DNA of 64,000 nt from Thinopyrum elongatum (GCA_011799875.1 CM022297.1:441303292-441367291); one strand, 5' to 3'. Positions 33,501-44,724 are shown, counted from the stretch's first letter. A program made the numbers and translations. The notes: generated from the letters alone by a model not told the origin.

Positions 33501-34470
33501 GAGCGGCACACGGAGGCCAGCGCAAAGTTTAGTAGCTGCAGGCAGGTCGCCGGTGTCGGAGACGCTCTCGGTGGCCGGAGATGAGGAAGCCGAGCTCGGG
33601 GAAGATGCGGAGCTCCCCGAGACGAACTGGCAGCCCAGGGAGATGGGGATGGCCATGGCGCAGCTCCGGGACGCCTTCCTGAGCGCCAGTGAGGTCTGTG
33701 GCCGCGCCACTGACGAGGCAGCGGCGACGGCCGCATCGGGCGGAATCCCAGATCGGGAGAGGGAAGGGGAACGAGGAGGAATGAGCTAGGGGGAGGGAGA
33801 GAGTGAGCAAGGGGGTGCCAGGGGAGAGGAACGGGGCGGATCTTATCCCCTCAGTGTCGGTGGAGTGACGCCGTGTCGTCGAACGGTCGAAGGAGAACGC
33901 GGCGACCACAGGGACGACGACACGCGAGGGAGGAGCAGGTGGGCTGGCTGGGCCTCGGTGGCTAGTTGGGCCGGGTACTGCAGTTAGGTGGGCCGCGGGC
34001 ACAGTGCCCCCTTCCTTTTTGTTTCACTTTTCTTGTTTTCTCTTTTCTTTTGTTTCTTTGCTTTGCTAAAAGTGTGGGCTCAGTTATAGTTTTGTAAAAT
34101 GTATGATTTAGCCCAAAATTTACAGTGCAATATTCTTTACCACCAAAAATTAGTTTGGGCAGAATATGATTCCATTTGGATTTTTATTAAATGAGAAGGG
34201 ATTAAATGGGTGTTGTTTGCTACTGTTTGAGGTTGCTAGGGTCACTTAACTGTTCTCATTAGGGTGGTTCATAATTTTATAACTGCCTCCAGATTATTTG
34301 CAACATTATGTACATTTTAGTTTTGTTGTTTGAAGAAATATTTATTTGACTTGCATTTGAAATTTGAATTTGAGGTTGAAATATTTTCTAATAAAATTTT
34401 ATTAGAGTGATCATGATGACATGGTAGATTAAGTAGCTTAACCAGAGTGGGGTAACCTGGGGATGTTACA
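30265..34470 (-). repeat. LARD 5' LTR (4,206 bp)
   Basis: A complete LTR from TGTGACGACTCCGGC to GGGGATGTTACA (plus-strand order), uninterrupted across the point where Angela entered the other LTR. It is followed by the GTGCT target duplication and then CACTA-1 sequence. GC-rich open frames around 33034-34002 occur in the same places in both LTRs but lack any domain and were not called as genes. Confidence 0.87.
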
Positions 34471-34475
34471 GTGCT

Positions 34476-34536
34476 GCCGAAATTTTGTCTCAGAACAGGG
34501 TAGAATGGAGAACGTACTCAATCTACACATCCTCGG
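34476..34536. repeat. Right arm of the inverted repeat upstream of the transposase
   Basis: It completes the arm begun at 13769-13789 on the far side of the LARD. The core TCTCAGAACAGGGTAGAA is the complement of TTCTACCCCGTTCCGAGA at about 13680. It lies about 130 bp upstream of the transposase ATG. Confidence 0.6.
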
Positions 34537-34664
34537 GTGGGATTAGGACCCATCTTTACCTATTAGAGATGTAGGTGGATTCAACGCGGTAGAAAATGAA
34601 AATTTGATGTGATTAATTTAAGTGAATCCTTAATTATGTTGTCTGGCTTGCAAAAAAGCAGAGG

Positions 34665-37600
34665 ATGGCAGATAATCAGTGGATGTACAGTGGTTTTATC
34701 CGTCGGAATCGATTAACATCAGAGTGGATCGCGAAAACCGATGTGTATTTGAAGGAGATATTCCGTCGTCCAATGAGAATTATCCCACCATGCCCCTGTG
34801 CGAGATGTGCCAGACGTCACCGTAGAAATCAGAAGGACATGACTGAGCACCTTCGCACGCACGGATATATGCCAAACTTTGACATGCCGCTGATAAACAT
34901 AGCCGAGCAGGACCGTGGTAGAGAGGAGGTGATGTGACAACGCATCGATGGATATGAGGACGACGGGGTCAGGGACATGCTAGATGATGTCATTGTTGCA
35001 GAAACGGCAAATGCGACACCTTCAGAGAATGAATCAGAGGAGTCGGAGGCAACCGCAAAGGCCTTCTTGGAGGTCTTGGCCTCGTCGAAGAAACCTCTTT
35101 ATGCGGGTGCGAAAATATCTCAGCTGGATGCCATCTCGCAACTGATTGCAGTCAAAGCTGAGTACGGCTGTAGCCAGAAATGCTTCGAAGCATTCCTGGG
35201 AGTATGGGCTAACAGCCTCCCTGAGGGTCATGAACTGCCGAAAAGCATGTACGCTACAAAGAAAATCATGAAGGCACTCTCTATGGATTATGAGAAAATA
35301 GATGTTTGCCCGAAGAATTGCCTTTTGTTTAGGCACGAGTATGCGGATGACAAGTACTATAGGGAGTGCGGTTCGTCTCGGTACATTGAGGTGGTCGGTG
35401 AGGATGGTGAGAAAAAGCAGCTAGCCATCCCCGTTAAGGTTCTTCGGTATCTCCATTTCATAGAAAGACTGCAGCGCCTTTTCATCACGGAGGAGTTTGC
35501 CAAAATGATGAAGTGGCACAAGGAAGGTATAAGGTACAATCCAAATAAAATCGTACATCCATCGGAAGGCGAAGCATGGAAGTTGTTCGATGAAGAATAC
35601 CCCGAGGAAGCAGCCGAGGCTGGGAATGTCAGAATAGCCATATCAGGTGATGGGTTCAATCCATATGGTATGTCGTCCAATCCATACAGCTGCTGGCCCG
35701 TGTTTGTAATTCCGCTCAATCTCCCTCCCGGTGCCCTAATGCAACACAAGACCATGTTCTTGTCGCTCATTATTCCGGGGCCTGAATACCCGGGGAAGCA
35801 ATTGGGTGTGTTTATGCAGCCGCTGGTGGATGATTTGCACCATTCTTGGTACTTTCCGAGGTTGACATACGACCGGGATCTGCAGAGAAATTTCTTGATG
35901 AAAGTTTGGTTGCACTATTGCATGCATGACTTTCCCGGCTATGCTCTATTCTGCGGATGGTGTACAAGTGGAAAGATGCCATGCCCAGTGTGCATGCAGG
36001 CTCTGCGAATGATTTGGCTGAGTAAGGGTGGCAAGTATGTAGCCTTTGACCTGCATCGACAGTTCCTCCCTCCAGACCATCCAGACAGGGAAGACAAGAA
36101 GAACTTCACGAAAGGCAGGGTTGTTCATGAAGTAACCGAGATTCCAACATTTTCGGGGGCAGATATTCTTGCTCAGCTAAAAGCTCTCAAGCCTAAAGTC
36201 AAAGGCAAAGGCAAAGGCAAAGCCAAAGCCAAAGGCTTCGAGGGATATGGTGAGACGCACAACTGGACTCACATTACCCCCTTCTCGCAGCTTCCCTATT
36301 TCAAGGACCTCAAACTTCCTTACAACATAGATGTGATGCACACCGAAAAGAATGTGGCAGAGTCCCTTTTTCGCACGATCCTCAACATTCATGATAAGAC
36401 AAAGGATGATGTTAAAGCTAGAGCCGATCAACAAAGAATTTGTGATAGACCACGTCTAAACATGAAGCCTCCCACAGGCGGTCGAAAAAACTGGTTCAAG
36501 CCAGATGCTGACTTTGTCCTTAAAACGCCAGAAAAAAAGGAAGTACTTATCTGGCTGAAACACATTTTGAAGTTCACCGATGGTTATGCATCGAATATAA
36601 GTAAGGGAGTCAATCTTTCAACGAGCAAAGTGACCGGCCTGAAGAGTCATGACTACCATGTATGGATTGAGCGGATAATGCCGGTGATGGTTCGAGGCTA
36701 TGTCCCCGAGCATGTCTGGCGAGTGCTTGCCGAGCTAAGCCATTTCTTCCGCATGCTCTGTGCTAAAGAAGTAAGTAAAGACGTGATTGAAAAATTGCAT
36801 AAGAAGGCACCGGAGTTGATAGTCAAGATAGAGAAGATCTTTCCGCCAGGCTTCTTTACTCCGATGACACATCTCATTCTGCACCTCGCGAACGAGGTAT
36901 TGTTGGGGGGGCCTGTGCAGAATCGCTGGCAGTACGGCCCTGAGAGACAGAACAAGCATCTCCGACAGAAATGTGGAAACAAAGCTAAGATTGAAGCTTC
37001 CATAGCTGAGGCAGTTATCCTAGAGGAGGTGTCAGACCTCAGGACATCATACTATCCAGACCACATTCCCCATCTGCATAACAAGGTGCCTCGATACAAT
37101 ATAGAAGAGTCCAAGTATCAACCCAGGCTCCATCTATTCAACGTGCAAGGTGGGAGGGCTGGGGCCTCGAAATCTTATAACATGCCACGACAAGAGTGGG
37201 AGGACCTCATGTTCTATATCTTGCACAACATCAAGGAAGTTGAGGAAGTGTGGATGAGGTAATACCACTACACCATTCCTTTATGTCTTCCACATCATCA
37301 TGTTCTATGTTCACTTAGTCCCGGTCTAACACCGCTTTTCTTCTTTTAGTGATTTCGTTCAAGAGGAATGGAAGGGAATGAATCCTCCTACTGAGGCAGA
37401 GGCACTTACTCTTCTCCGTCATGGAAACCCTGGACGTAAAAATTTTGTTGCTTGGTTCATGGAGAAAGTAATTTTCCACATTCCCCTATTAAATACCTAG
37501 TTCAACATTTATTAGTTAACCGAACTAATGCACCCAGCAATTTCAATTATACTTGTAGGGAAAAGATCCGAACATATCTATGGATGATGAATTGAGATGG

Positions 37601-38371
37601 GTTTCCATGGGTTTTGACCATGCCGCCATGACATGTAAAAAGTATGATGTGAATGGGTATAGCTTCCATACAGAGGAGCACCAGAACAGCCGGCCTGATC
37701 CCAAAACTATAAATACCGGAGTGTACACCCCCGGTCAAAATTCAGTAGACTACTATGGAAGGGTACAAAATATATACGAGATTAAATTCCGCAAGGGGCG
37801 CGAGACCCTAAGTCTGCCTGTGTTCAAATGCCGATGGTTCGATCCGCGGGAGGGGGTAAAACATACGCCTTACATTGGTTTGGTCGAAGTTAAACCATCA
37901 ACCATCTATGCCGGAGCCGATCTCTTCATTGCGGCTACCCAAGCTACACAAGTTTATTATCTGCCTTACCCATGCCAGAAAGAGTACCTAAAGGGTTGGG
38001 AAGTTGTGTTCAAGGTGTCGCCACATGGTAAGCTACCGGACCCGAATGAAGACGATTACTACAACATTAACCCCATGACATACGAGGGAGTTCTCTATCA
38101 AGAGCAACCTGATGATGATGATGTGGTTAGAAACGATGACGCTAGACCATTGGGTGATGATGATGTGGATCCAAACGACGATGATGCACGGAATGATGGT
38201 GAGACCATTGTCAATGAAAATGACATACTTATGCTAGAAAAGTTAAACGAAGACGTTGACGACGAGGAAGAGCCTCCACCTCCGTCAGACAACGAAGATG
38301 ATATGATTGATAGTGATGATGAGACCGACCGAGAAAGAGGTTACAACAGTGACGATTCGTATGGGTTCTAG
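34665..38371 (+). pseudogene. CACTA-1 transposase (TNP2/TnpD-type), three exons, one premature TGA
   Basis: Exons 34665-37258, 37350-37467 and 37559-38371 are joined by GT-AG introns (AG|GTAATA ... TTTTAG; AAA|GTAATT ... TTGTAG), and the frame is kept across both. The order is an N-terminal Transpos_assoc region with CPCARC (Cys43, 45, 48) and His62/His66, then Transposase_21 (SGDGFNPYG, Asp near residue 329; FPGYALFCGWC; DVMHTEKNV), a KGKGKGKAKAKG basic stretch, DUF4218 (FFTPMTHLILHL) and DUF4216 (YYGRVQNIYEIKF ... PVFKCRWFD), and an acidic tail. The protein would bind the element ends and cut and rejoin them in the nucleus. The single visible lesion is TGA at 34935-34937 (codon 91), preceded by ATG, with the same frame open on both sides for the rest of the gene. 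A C-to-T change in a CGA codon is the simplest explanation. The start ATG follows a possible acceptor (AAAAAGCAG), fitting a 5' leader intron. Confidence 0.85.
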
Positions 38372-38529
38372 CAGATGTACGTTTCAAGTCTTTTTTTTTC
38401 TATAGTTTAGGAATATGCCTTTTTATGCTTTTTTATTAATGTGTTTATTATTCCTTATTATTATGCCTTTTCCTTCATTTTATTAATGTACCAATTGCTT
38501 ATTCTCTTTTCAATGCAGGTTCGTGGAAC

Positions 38530-40956
38530 ATGGGCAAGGGGAAGGGCGACGGCGTGGGTTTCCTACGCAAGATCGTCGGCCTGCCTAGTCGGAGTGGTCG
38601 AGCACGTAATCCTCCCCCCCAGCTACTTGACGATGACTCCTCACAGGGAGGTCGAGGGAGAGGTGCCCCTAGAGGAGGAGGGGGTGGGGGGAGAGCCCTT
38701 AGAGGGCGAGGTGGTGGGGGGAGAGCCACTACAGGGGGTCGCGGCCAGAAAGAGCGCACCCTCACCAACTTAGGGGTGTTGTCTTCGAGGCCCTCCTCTA
38801 GTGAGGTACCCTCTGACGAGGAGGAGGAGGAGGACGAGGAGGAGGAGGAGGTTCGGGATGGGGTCGAGGAGGAGGTGGAGGAGGAGGTTGGGGAGGGGAG
38901 GAGGAGGAGGAGGAGGCAGGCGAGGAGGAGGGTGGTGGCGGGGATGATGGTGGTGGCGTGGAGGGGGTTGGCAACAAGGGGTGGCTGTGTGGTAATGCAA
39001 AGCTACCAAAGCAGATTCCTGCTACTGAGGAGCAGAAGTGGCTCATTGAGCCCACGGGGAAAGAGTAAGTGCCACTTTATAAGAATTTCATTCTTTTGCT
39101 TGTCACATGCTCATTCCGGTAGTTATTTATTTTGCTTGTCACATGCTAATATTTCATTCTTTTGCAGCAACTGGATTTATCCTAAAGTGGCCCGTATTCC
39201 CAACGGCCTCATCACCGTCTTGCTGAAGTTACACTGGCCGGGGCTGTACTGTCCGGATCCAGTCAGGCACCCGGACCGTCGGGTTTTGGCCACGAGCTGG
39301 GACCACTGGGAAGCGGCCCTCCACGCGGACCATGAGACCCATGCCAATGCCGTGATCACTACTTTCTGGGTGAGTTCTCTTCAGAAGCACAAGTCCATTC
39401 TGGTTTCATGAATGATTTAACTCATGGCTTCTTCCATTCTTGTTTCATGCATGATTGTAGAAATTCTATCGAGTTCTTCCGAAGCACCAGGCCAGAGCCG
39501 ACCAGATCGTGTTGCGCCAAGCCAAGAAGAAGGCCCGCCAGCTCCAGTACGAGGTGCGCTGGGTGGCCATCTCGACATACTATCACGACGTTCTTGGTGT
39601 GAAGATGACCAAGGAAGAAGCGCGGAGGATGGGCATTACCTTGGAGAGGCACGAGTACTTGGCGGTAAGTATAAAAGATTTTTCATTCCGATGTTTGTGG
39701 TACATTTCACCATTTCGTGTTGACATGCCATTATGCTTTTATTATGTAGGTGTGTCCAAATTGGTGTTATGGAAAAGACGAGTCTTGGGCGGCATTGGTG
39801 GATCTTTGGTGTGATAAGGATGGAGCCTGGGCAGCTACGAGCATAAAAAACAAGGCTAACCGAGGGAAGGAGGGAGTACATGCTCAGGGAAACCGAAACC
39901 ACTTTCTCCACAAGACACTTAATGTATGACTAACCTCATTAAACATTCTTCTTCTTCTATTTACCGTCACTTTCTTATGTATGACTAACCTCTGTTTGGT
40001 GGTGCAGGAGGAGAAACTGAAGCGGCCGCTCTCACACATGCAGGCGTGGGAGATCGCCCATACGCGGAAGGACTCCAAGCCTGGCGAGCCCAAGTACTAC
40101 GGCAAGACCGCGCAGAAGAAGAAGGCCTACTCCGAAGGGTATCTGAGGTTACATCCTGACACACCTGACCCCATTGCGGCGGATCTGGACGAGAGGGTGG
40201 TGGTGGGCATGGGGCCCAAGGAGCACGGTCAGGAGGCGGTTCTGGATGCTGTGATCACTCCTACTATCTCCTACACACAGCTCCGTCGGATCGACCCGAG
40301 CCTGAGCCAGCGCACGAGCACGCCCATGACTAGTGCGCTGTCACAGTCCCTCTTTCAGGAGCGGCAATCTGTAAGTATTTTCCCTCTTATCTTCATTGCT
40401 CACTTTATTTTCCGCATTTAGTAGTTTTATGAGTTCCATCATGTCATACCGTAGGCCTACATGGAGTACACACGCCAGGAGACCATGGCGTGGCACGAGA
40501 GCCTTTTTGCATTCCATGAGCAGAACAATCGCATGATGCAGCACGCTCTTCAGGAAATGGCGGCCGACAGGGTTCCTCAATTGCAACCAGCACCATCTCC
40601 TCCACCACAACCAAGGCTGCTTACCTTTGAGGAGTTTCATGCAAAGAACGCTGGCCCCTCGCCGGTTAGTTCATCCCCAATCTATTCACCCAAAGCATAT
40701 CGTTTATTCAGCACAGTCATATATCCCGTTAACATGTCTTTTCAACATCCAGGGAACCGGTGGATCGTCTACCGTTGGTGGTGGTCTTCGCAGCACTCCC
40801 GAGTCACGGAGCCCGATCACTCCGATCCACGGAGGCGGAGGCGGAGGTGGAGGCGGTGGCGGTCTTGGCGGTGGCGCTGCCGCTAGCAGTGACGACCTGG
40901 GCTTCGGCGGACTTGGCGGTGACGACCTCCGCGGTGCTCGACGTCCAGGCGCTTAA
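38530..40956 (+). pseudogene. CACTA-1 second gene, TnpA-like / Transposase_24 protein, seven exons, frameshift in exon 1
   Basis: Exons 38530-39064, 39168-39369, 39461-39664, 39750-39923, 40008-40370, 40455-40664 and 40753-40956 have GT-AG introns and the frame is kept from exon 2 to the TAA. The N-terminus is Gly/Arg-rich (RGRGAPRGGGGGG), then very acidic (EEEEEDEEEEE). The Transposase_24 core covers exons 2-5 (PVRHPDRRVLATSWDHWEA; NKANRGKEGVHAQGNRN; KPLSHMQ-like and KKKAYSEGYLRLHP motifs), and the C-terminus is glycine-rich. In exon 1 the phase giving EEEVGEG must change near 38886-38898 to reach EEEEEAGEEEGGGGDDGG and the spliced GKDNWIYPKV, so one base is lost or two are gained in a GGA repeat. 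TnpA-type proteins bind subterminal repeats. The gene starts 158 bp after the transposase stop, behind a CAATGCAG acceptor, so shared transcription with alternative splicing (as in En/Spm) is possible. Confidence 0.75.
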
Positions 40957-41154
40957 GCCTTTGGGTGACTTGTGGCGGTCTTGGTGGTGATGATACTTAT
41001 ATGCTTGTGATGTTACTTATTGTTGTTTGTGATATTCTTATATGCTTGGTGGTGATGATACTTATATATTGCTGTATGATTCTTATATATGCTCTATATA
41101 TTCAAATGAATTGAGCTGAAGAGAAACAGGAAAAAGAAAAAAAACAGACAGAAA

Positions 41155-41676
41155 CTATGCTGACAGCCTAGCCGTCGGCATAGATATGGCGAGAGCTCCC
41201 AGTGGCTGCCACATGGTAGCTATGCCGACGGTCTAGCCGTCGGCATAGTTGTAAAGTACGTCGACGGCTAGGCCGTCGGCATAGCAGCCACGTGGCAGTC
41301 ACTGGGCAGTCTTGGGGCAGGGCTATGCCGTCGGCATAGATTTAAACTACGCCGACGGCTCAGCCGTCGGCATAACCCTGCCCCAGGAGGTACAGCTGCG
41401 CGCCACGTGGCACATATATGCCGACGGCTTGACGGCGGCCACCGTTAGGCGGGGACGTTGCCGACGGCCGAGGCCGTCGGCATAGATGTACGGACACCGT
41501 CGGGATAGGATCTATGCCGATGGCCTTTCTATGCCGACGGCCTCCCGGGCTACGCCGACGGATATGTTGCTGACGGCCCTATGCCGACGGGGGCCGTCGG
41601 CATAGGCCTGTCCCGACGGGAATCAGGGCTATGCCGATGGCCATGGCCGTCGACATAGGGGGCGATTCTGGTAGTG
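41155..41676. repeat. CACTA-1 right subterminal repeats and TIR
   Basis: Some 15 direct and inverted copies of CTATGCCGACGG / CCGTCGGCATAG mirror the left end. The terminus is ...CGATTCTGGTAGTG at 41676. Confidence 0.8.
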
Positions 41677-41710
41677 AATGTATGACAAGTAATTCGAGAC
41701 GAAGGGGGAG
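41677..41710. mobile_element. Stowaway-like MITE, right part
   Basis: The remainder of the MITE that starts at 4076. It begins with AATG (the CACTA-1 target duplication) and ends GACGAAGGGGGAG before TA. Confidence 0.6.
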
Positions 41711-41968
41711 TACAAGATATTTTTTTTTAGGGAATGGAGTACAAGATTTTAATGGTCATTTGTGTGAGCTACACAAAAGAGCAACTATAGTCAATAGTTT
41801 TTATAGCTTTACCTTTTGAAGAATCTATGGTTCTCTATATACAAAAATAGTGTTAACGCGCTTTGCGGCGTCGCTGAACTTTTACAAAGTATGTCTTACA
41901 TGCTACCATGGTCTGCTAACATGCTCGTCGGTTGCACCCTTTTTTGTCCTAAATATCTACTAAAACTC

Positions 41969-42356
41969 GAGAGTGGCGTTTTGGCTCCTAGGTGTAGATA
42001 CACCGATTATGAAATATGTATAAAAAACACATTTTAAAATGTTAAAAAAATCTGATAAAAAATTCTGCGTGTACATCTGGACATCCTATGTTTGCACACA
42101 AAATTTCGATGAAAAATGACATTTTTTGTGGCATGTATAAAAAAGATAAAAAAATGCCTTATGAATAACTGTAATCAAGCATAGAAAATTATTTTTTACA
42201 CAAGCCACAAAAAATGTCCTTTTTCATCGAAACTTGGTGCACGCACATATAGTGTCCGGATTTACACGCGGGATTTTTTTCTCCAATTTTTTTAACTTTT
42301 TAAATGTGTATTTAGACAATGGGTGCATATACACCTATGAGTAAAGTGAATTTCCG
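41969..42356. mobile_element. 388-bp MITE, Mutator-type, with perfect 9-bp target duplication
   Basis: It is flanked by CTAAAACTC at 41960-41968 and 42357-42365. The TIR core CTCCTAGGTGTAGATACACC (left) and the complement of the right end, ACTCATAGGTGTATATGCACC, match each other and the MITE at 1901-2304. The interior is AT-rich with an internal inverted repeat (AAATTTCGATGAAAAATGACATTTT region against AAAATGTCCTTTTTCATCGAAA near 42220). No coding capacity. Confidence 0.75.
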
Positions 42357-42365
42357 CTAAAACTC

Positions 42366-43880
42366 TAAGCTCCCTAGGAAAGAAGCTATGTGGTTGATCA
42401 AGCCTGTGGTGGGCCCATAAGACCCTCCTATCAGAGAGTGTATATTATTTTATTGCTGGATTTGAGCTGCCTACTTTAGCAAACTAGCCAATCACACAAG
42501 TTTTTGCATAGGTCCACTCCATGCATCAGGAATTTTTTTCCACGTTTCTTGATTTCTCTCTTTTGTATTCCATGGAAAATTTTCCTTTGCGAAAATTTCC
42601 TTCCTAATATGTGAATCATGGAATTCAGCACGGATGGTGAGCTATCTCAAAAAACAAAAAATCTGTGAATGATTGATTTCTTCGTGATGCATGGAAACAA
42701 TGGATTATTTTCTGACTTTGTTTTTTCATGAAATGATGAGGAAAAATGTAGTATATTCTTACTTGATTTATTTTGTTCATGATCGAGGTGAAACACATGA
42801 AGCTCATATATATTTTCCTTTAGTGATCGAGGTAAAGACATAAACTACGGGATAAGAAATGCTAACACAGTTAATTTTTTAATAACACAATTATGACTTG
42901 TGTAAGAGACAGAAGATAGATAAAATTTCACGTACTGAGAACCCGCTAAAATAGAAGGTTCGTTATGTAAAGTGGAAGGGACCGAAGCGCGTACAATAGC
43001 TAAAGCTAACGACCTATATTGCAAAAAAAGGCATAAATCTTAGAGAAATCGACTGCCCAAATGGTTGGGAGATGTCCAGTTCGGTCTAGAGTTGCATTTT
43101 CAATCGATGTGGTCGTACGTCATTCCCCTGTTCTAAGCGTCACCACTTTTGAGCAAAGGTCCAACTATTACTTTCTTGTGCTTCCAGCCATATCTCAGTG
43201 CTGCCTATCCACCCAAGCACAAGGACCCAATCGCCGACAATTTGAAAGAGGTTAACACGAAGGCTAGTAGCATGCGCCGTCCCCATGGTCATGTTGGCCA
43301 AGAAGGCTAAGGTCACCAGGGAAGCCAACACTCATGCTCTCTCATTCGGCTTCGTGTGTATTGTGGGTGGGCGTGGCCACCAACCCAAGGTCCTTGCCCT
43401 TCACGACTTATGCAACGGCGCTCGCTGACTATGGGAGGGCGGGGAAGGATTCAACACTAGCGCTTCAGGTGCGAGGCCAACTCCAACACAGCTAAGGCCT
43501 AGCCCAAGACAAGCAAAATAAAAACAAGGAAACCAATTAAAATAATCCACCAACGAAAAATAAAAATTTAATCCAGTAAGTGAAAAACGGTGCGGCGAAG
43601 TGCGTGTATCCCTCTAGTACTTTTACATATGCAAAGTAGGCAATTAACCATCTTATGCTATGTCCACAAAAGAAGACAAATAGTCATCGGTGCAAATAAA
43701 CAGGGCCGGGCCGGCAAAATCAGGGGCCCTATGTTAAACTCTAAGATGGGCCTACCTCGTTAAAAAAGAACATATGTTTGCGCTTGTGGCGCTGGACCGA
43801 GTCATCCTCCAGATTTCTTTGATGAAAACACTAAAAAAATCAAAGTCGTTTCCTCATTATGCTTCAAGCGATTGGATATA
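42366..43880. other. Intergenic DNA, no gene recognised
   Basis: AT-rich to mixed DNA. The only open frames are under 65 codons and lack motifs. Nothing was found that marks a gene, an LTR or a tandem repeat. Confidence 0.45.
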
Positions 43881-43961
43881 CTCCCTCCGTAAACTAATAT
43901 AAGAGCGTTTAGATCACTAAAGTAGTGATCTAAACGCTTTTATATTAGTTTACAGAGGGAG
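43881..43961. mobile_element. Stowaway MITE, 81 bp, complete
   Basis: It starts CTCCCTCCGTAAACTAATAT and folds back almost perfectly on itself (arms AAGAGCGTTTAGATCACTA and TAGTGATCTAAACGCTTTTA), ending GTTTACAGAGGGAG. It is flanked by TA on both sides (43879-43880, 43962-43963). This is the common Triticeae Thalos-type Stowaway by its terminal sequence. Confidence 0.9.
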
Positions 43962-44401
43962 TACTAAGGTGTTTGGGATGCATGTGTCCATCCAACAGAA
44001 ACGCCTCCAAGCTTAGATGAATGAGACATTTTGGAAAATATACTGAGGCAGGAGTAACTATAAATATTTGTCCTTAATCTGAACTGCAAACTTCAACAAC
44101 TGACTTGATTGTCGCCGTTTTTTACTGGGAGAGGTTGCGGGTTCGAATCTGGTAGGAGTGAATAAACAGGCCCCTACAAACTTGGGGCCATGTGCGGGCA
44201 CAGGCTGCACATGCCTTGGCCCCGGCTTGCAATACACTTGAGCTAATATTTCGCCAACTGATAGTAGTGGAAACTTGAGCACTACATGGTTCATTCATAG
44301 CATAAGGGAGCTTTTATAAATCTGACTTTTAAGCTTATGCATAACATAACTTTTACAAATCTGGCTTTTAAGCTTTTATAATTGGCATATAGTAGACTTG
44401 C

Positions 44402-44705
44402 TTTTTTTTTTGAACACAGTACAGACGCAAGCGCTCATATATACGTTCATACACTCACCCCTATGAACGCACACACGCACACCCTACCCCTATGAGCACC
44501 TTCGAAAGACTGAGCCGGCATATCATCTTGAAATTTACGAAGTCACCGTAGGCACCTCGTCGTCGACGGGAACGTCTCCTCCCACTGAATGCGTATCGTC
44601 GGAAATCCTGAAATAAATCCAGGAATAAATGCGAGCACCAGGATTTGAACCCTGGTGGGCTGGGGATACCACAGTCCCTCTAACCATCCAACCACAGGTT
44701 GGTTC
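44402..44705 (-). mobile_element. tRNA-derived SINE, about 304 bp
   Basis: On the minus strand the head carries an A-box-like TGGTTAGAGGG (complement of 44676-44686) and a B-box GGTTCAAATCC (complement of 44641-44651). The body follows and ends in a run of about 10 A (complement of 44402-44411). Target duplications GCATATAGTAGACTTGC(TT) lie at 44385-44403 and 44706-44724. The sequence resembles the Au SINE of wheat relatives from memory, but the family was not searched. It would be transcribed by RNA polymerase III from the internal promoter. Confidence 0.85.
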
Positions 44706-44724
44706 GCATATAGTAGACTTGCTT

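Larger units (their letters stand above)
13790..34470 (-). mobile_element. LARD-type non-autonomous LTR retrotransposon (contains Angela insertion)
   Basis: Two LTRs of about 4.2 kb, starting TGTAACATCCCC and ending GTCACA on the minus strand, flank a 3.48-kb internal region without gag or pol. The target duplication GTGCT lies at 13785-13789 and 34471-34475. The primer-binding site TGGTATCAGAGC (complement of 30250-30261) lies 3 bp from the 5' LTR and matches the initiator Met-tRNA 3' end. A purine-rich tract (complement of 26783-26794, GTGGAGGAGACT region) abuts the 3' LTR. LTR and internal sizes fit the published barley/wheat LARD class (Sukkula-type), but family identity was not searched. 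Net length is 11.9 kb. Confidence 0.85.
4125..41676 (+). mobile_element. CACTA (En/Spm-type) transposon CACTA-1, 37.6 kb including nested insertions
   Basis: The left terminus is CACTACCAGAAAAACTGG and the right terminus read backwards is CACTACCAGAATCGCC. Subterminal CTATGCCGACGG / CCGTCGGCATAG motifs are dense inside both ends (4145-4640 and 41160-41660). AATG lies immediately outside each end (4121-4124 and 41677-41680), a 4-bp duplication where 3 bp is usual. The element holds a TNP2-type transposase gene and a TnpA-like gene, both on the plus strand. Removing the LARD insertion (20,681 bp plus the 5-bp target duplication) leaves about 16.9 kb, and about 14.1 kb without the internal 2,756-bp duplication. 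The transposase has one premature stop and the second gene one frameshift, so the element is probably not autonomous although its ends look competent. Confidence 0.9.

Noticed and set aside
44110..44160. Possible tRNA or second SINE around GGTTCGAATCT
   Set aside because: Only a B-box-like word is present; no A-box at the right distance, no cloverleaf and no target duplication were found.
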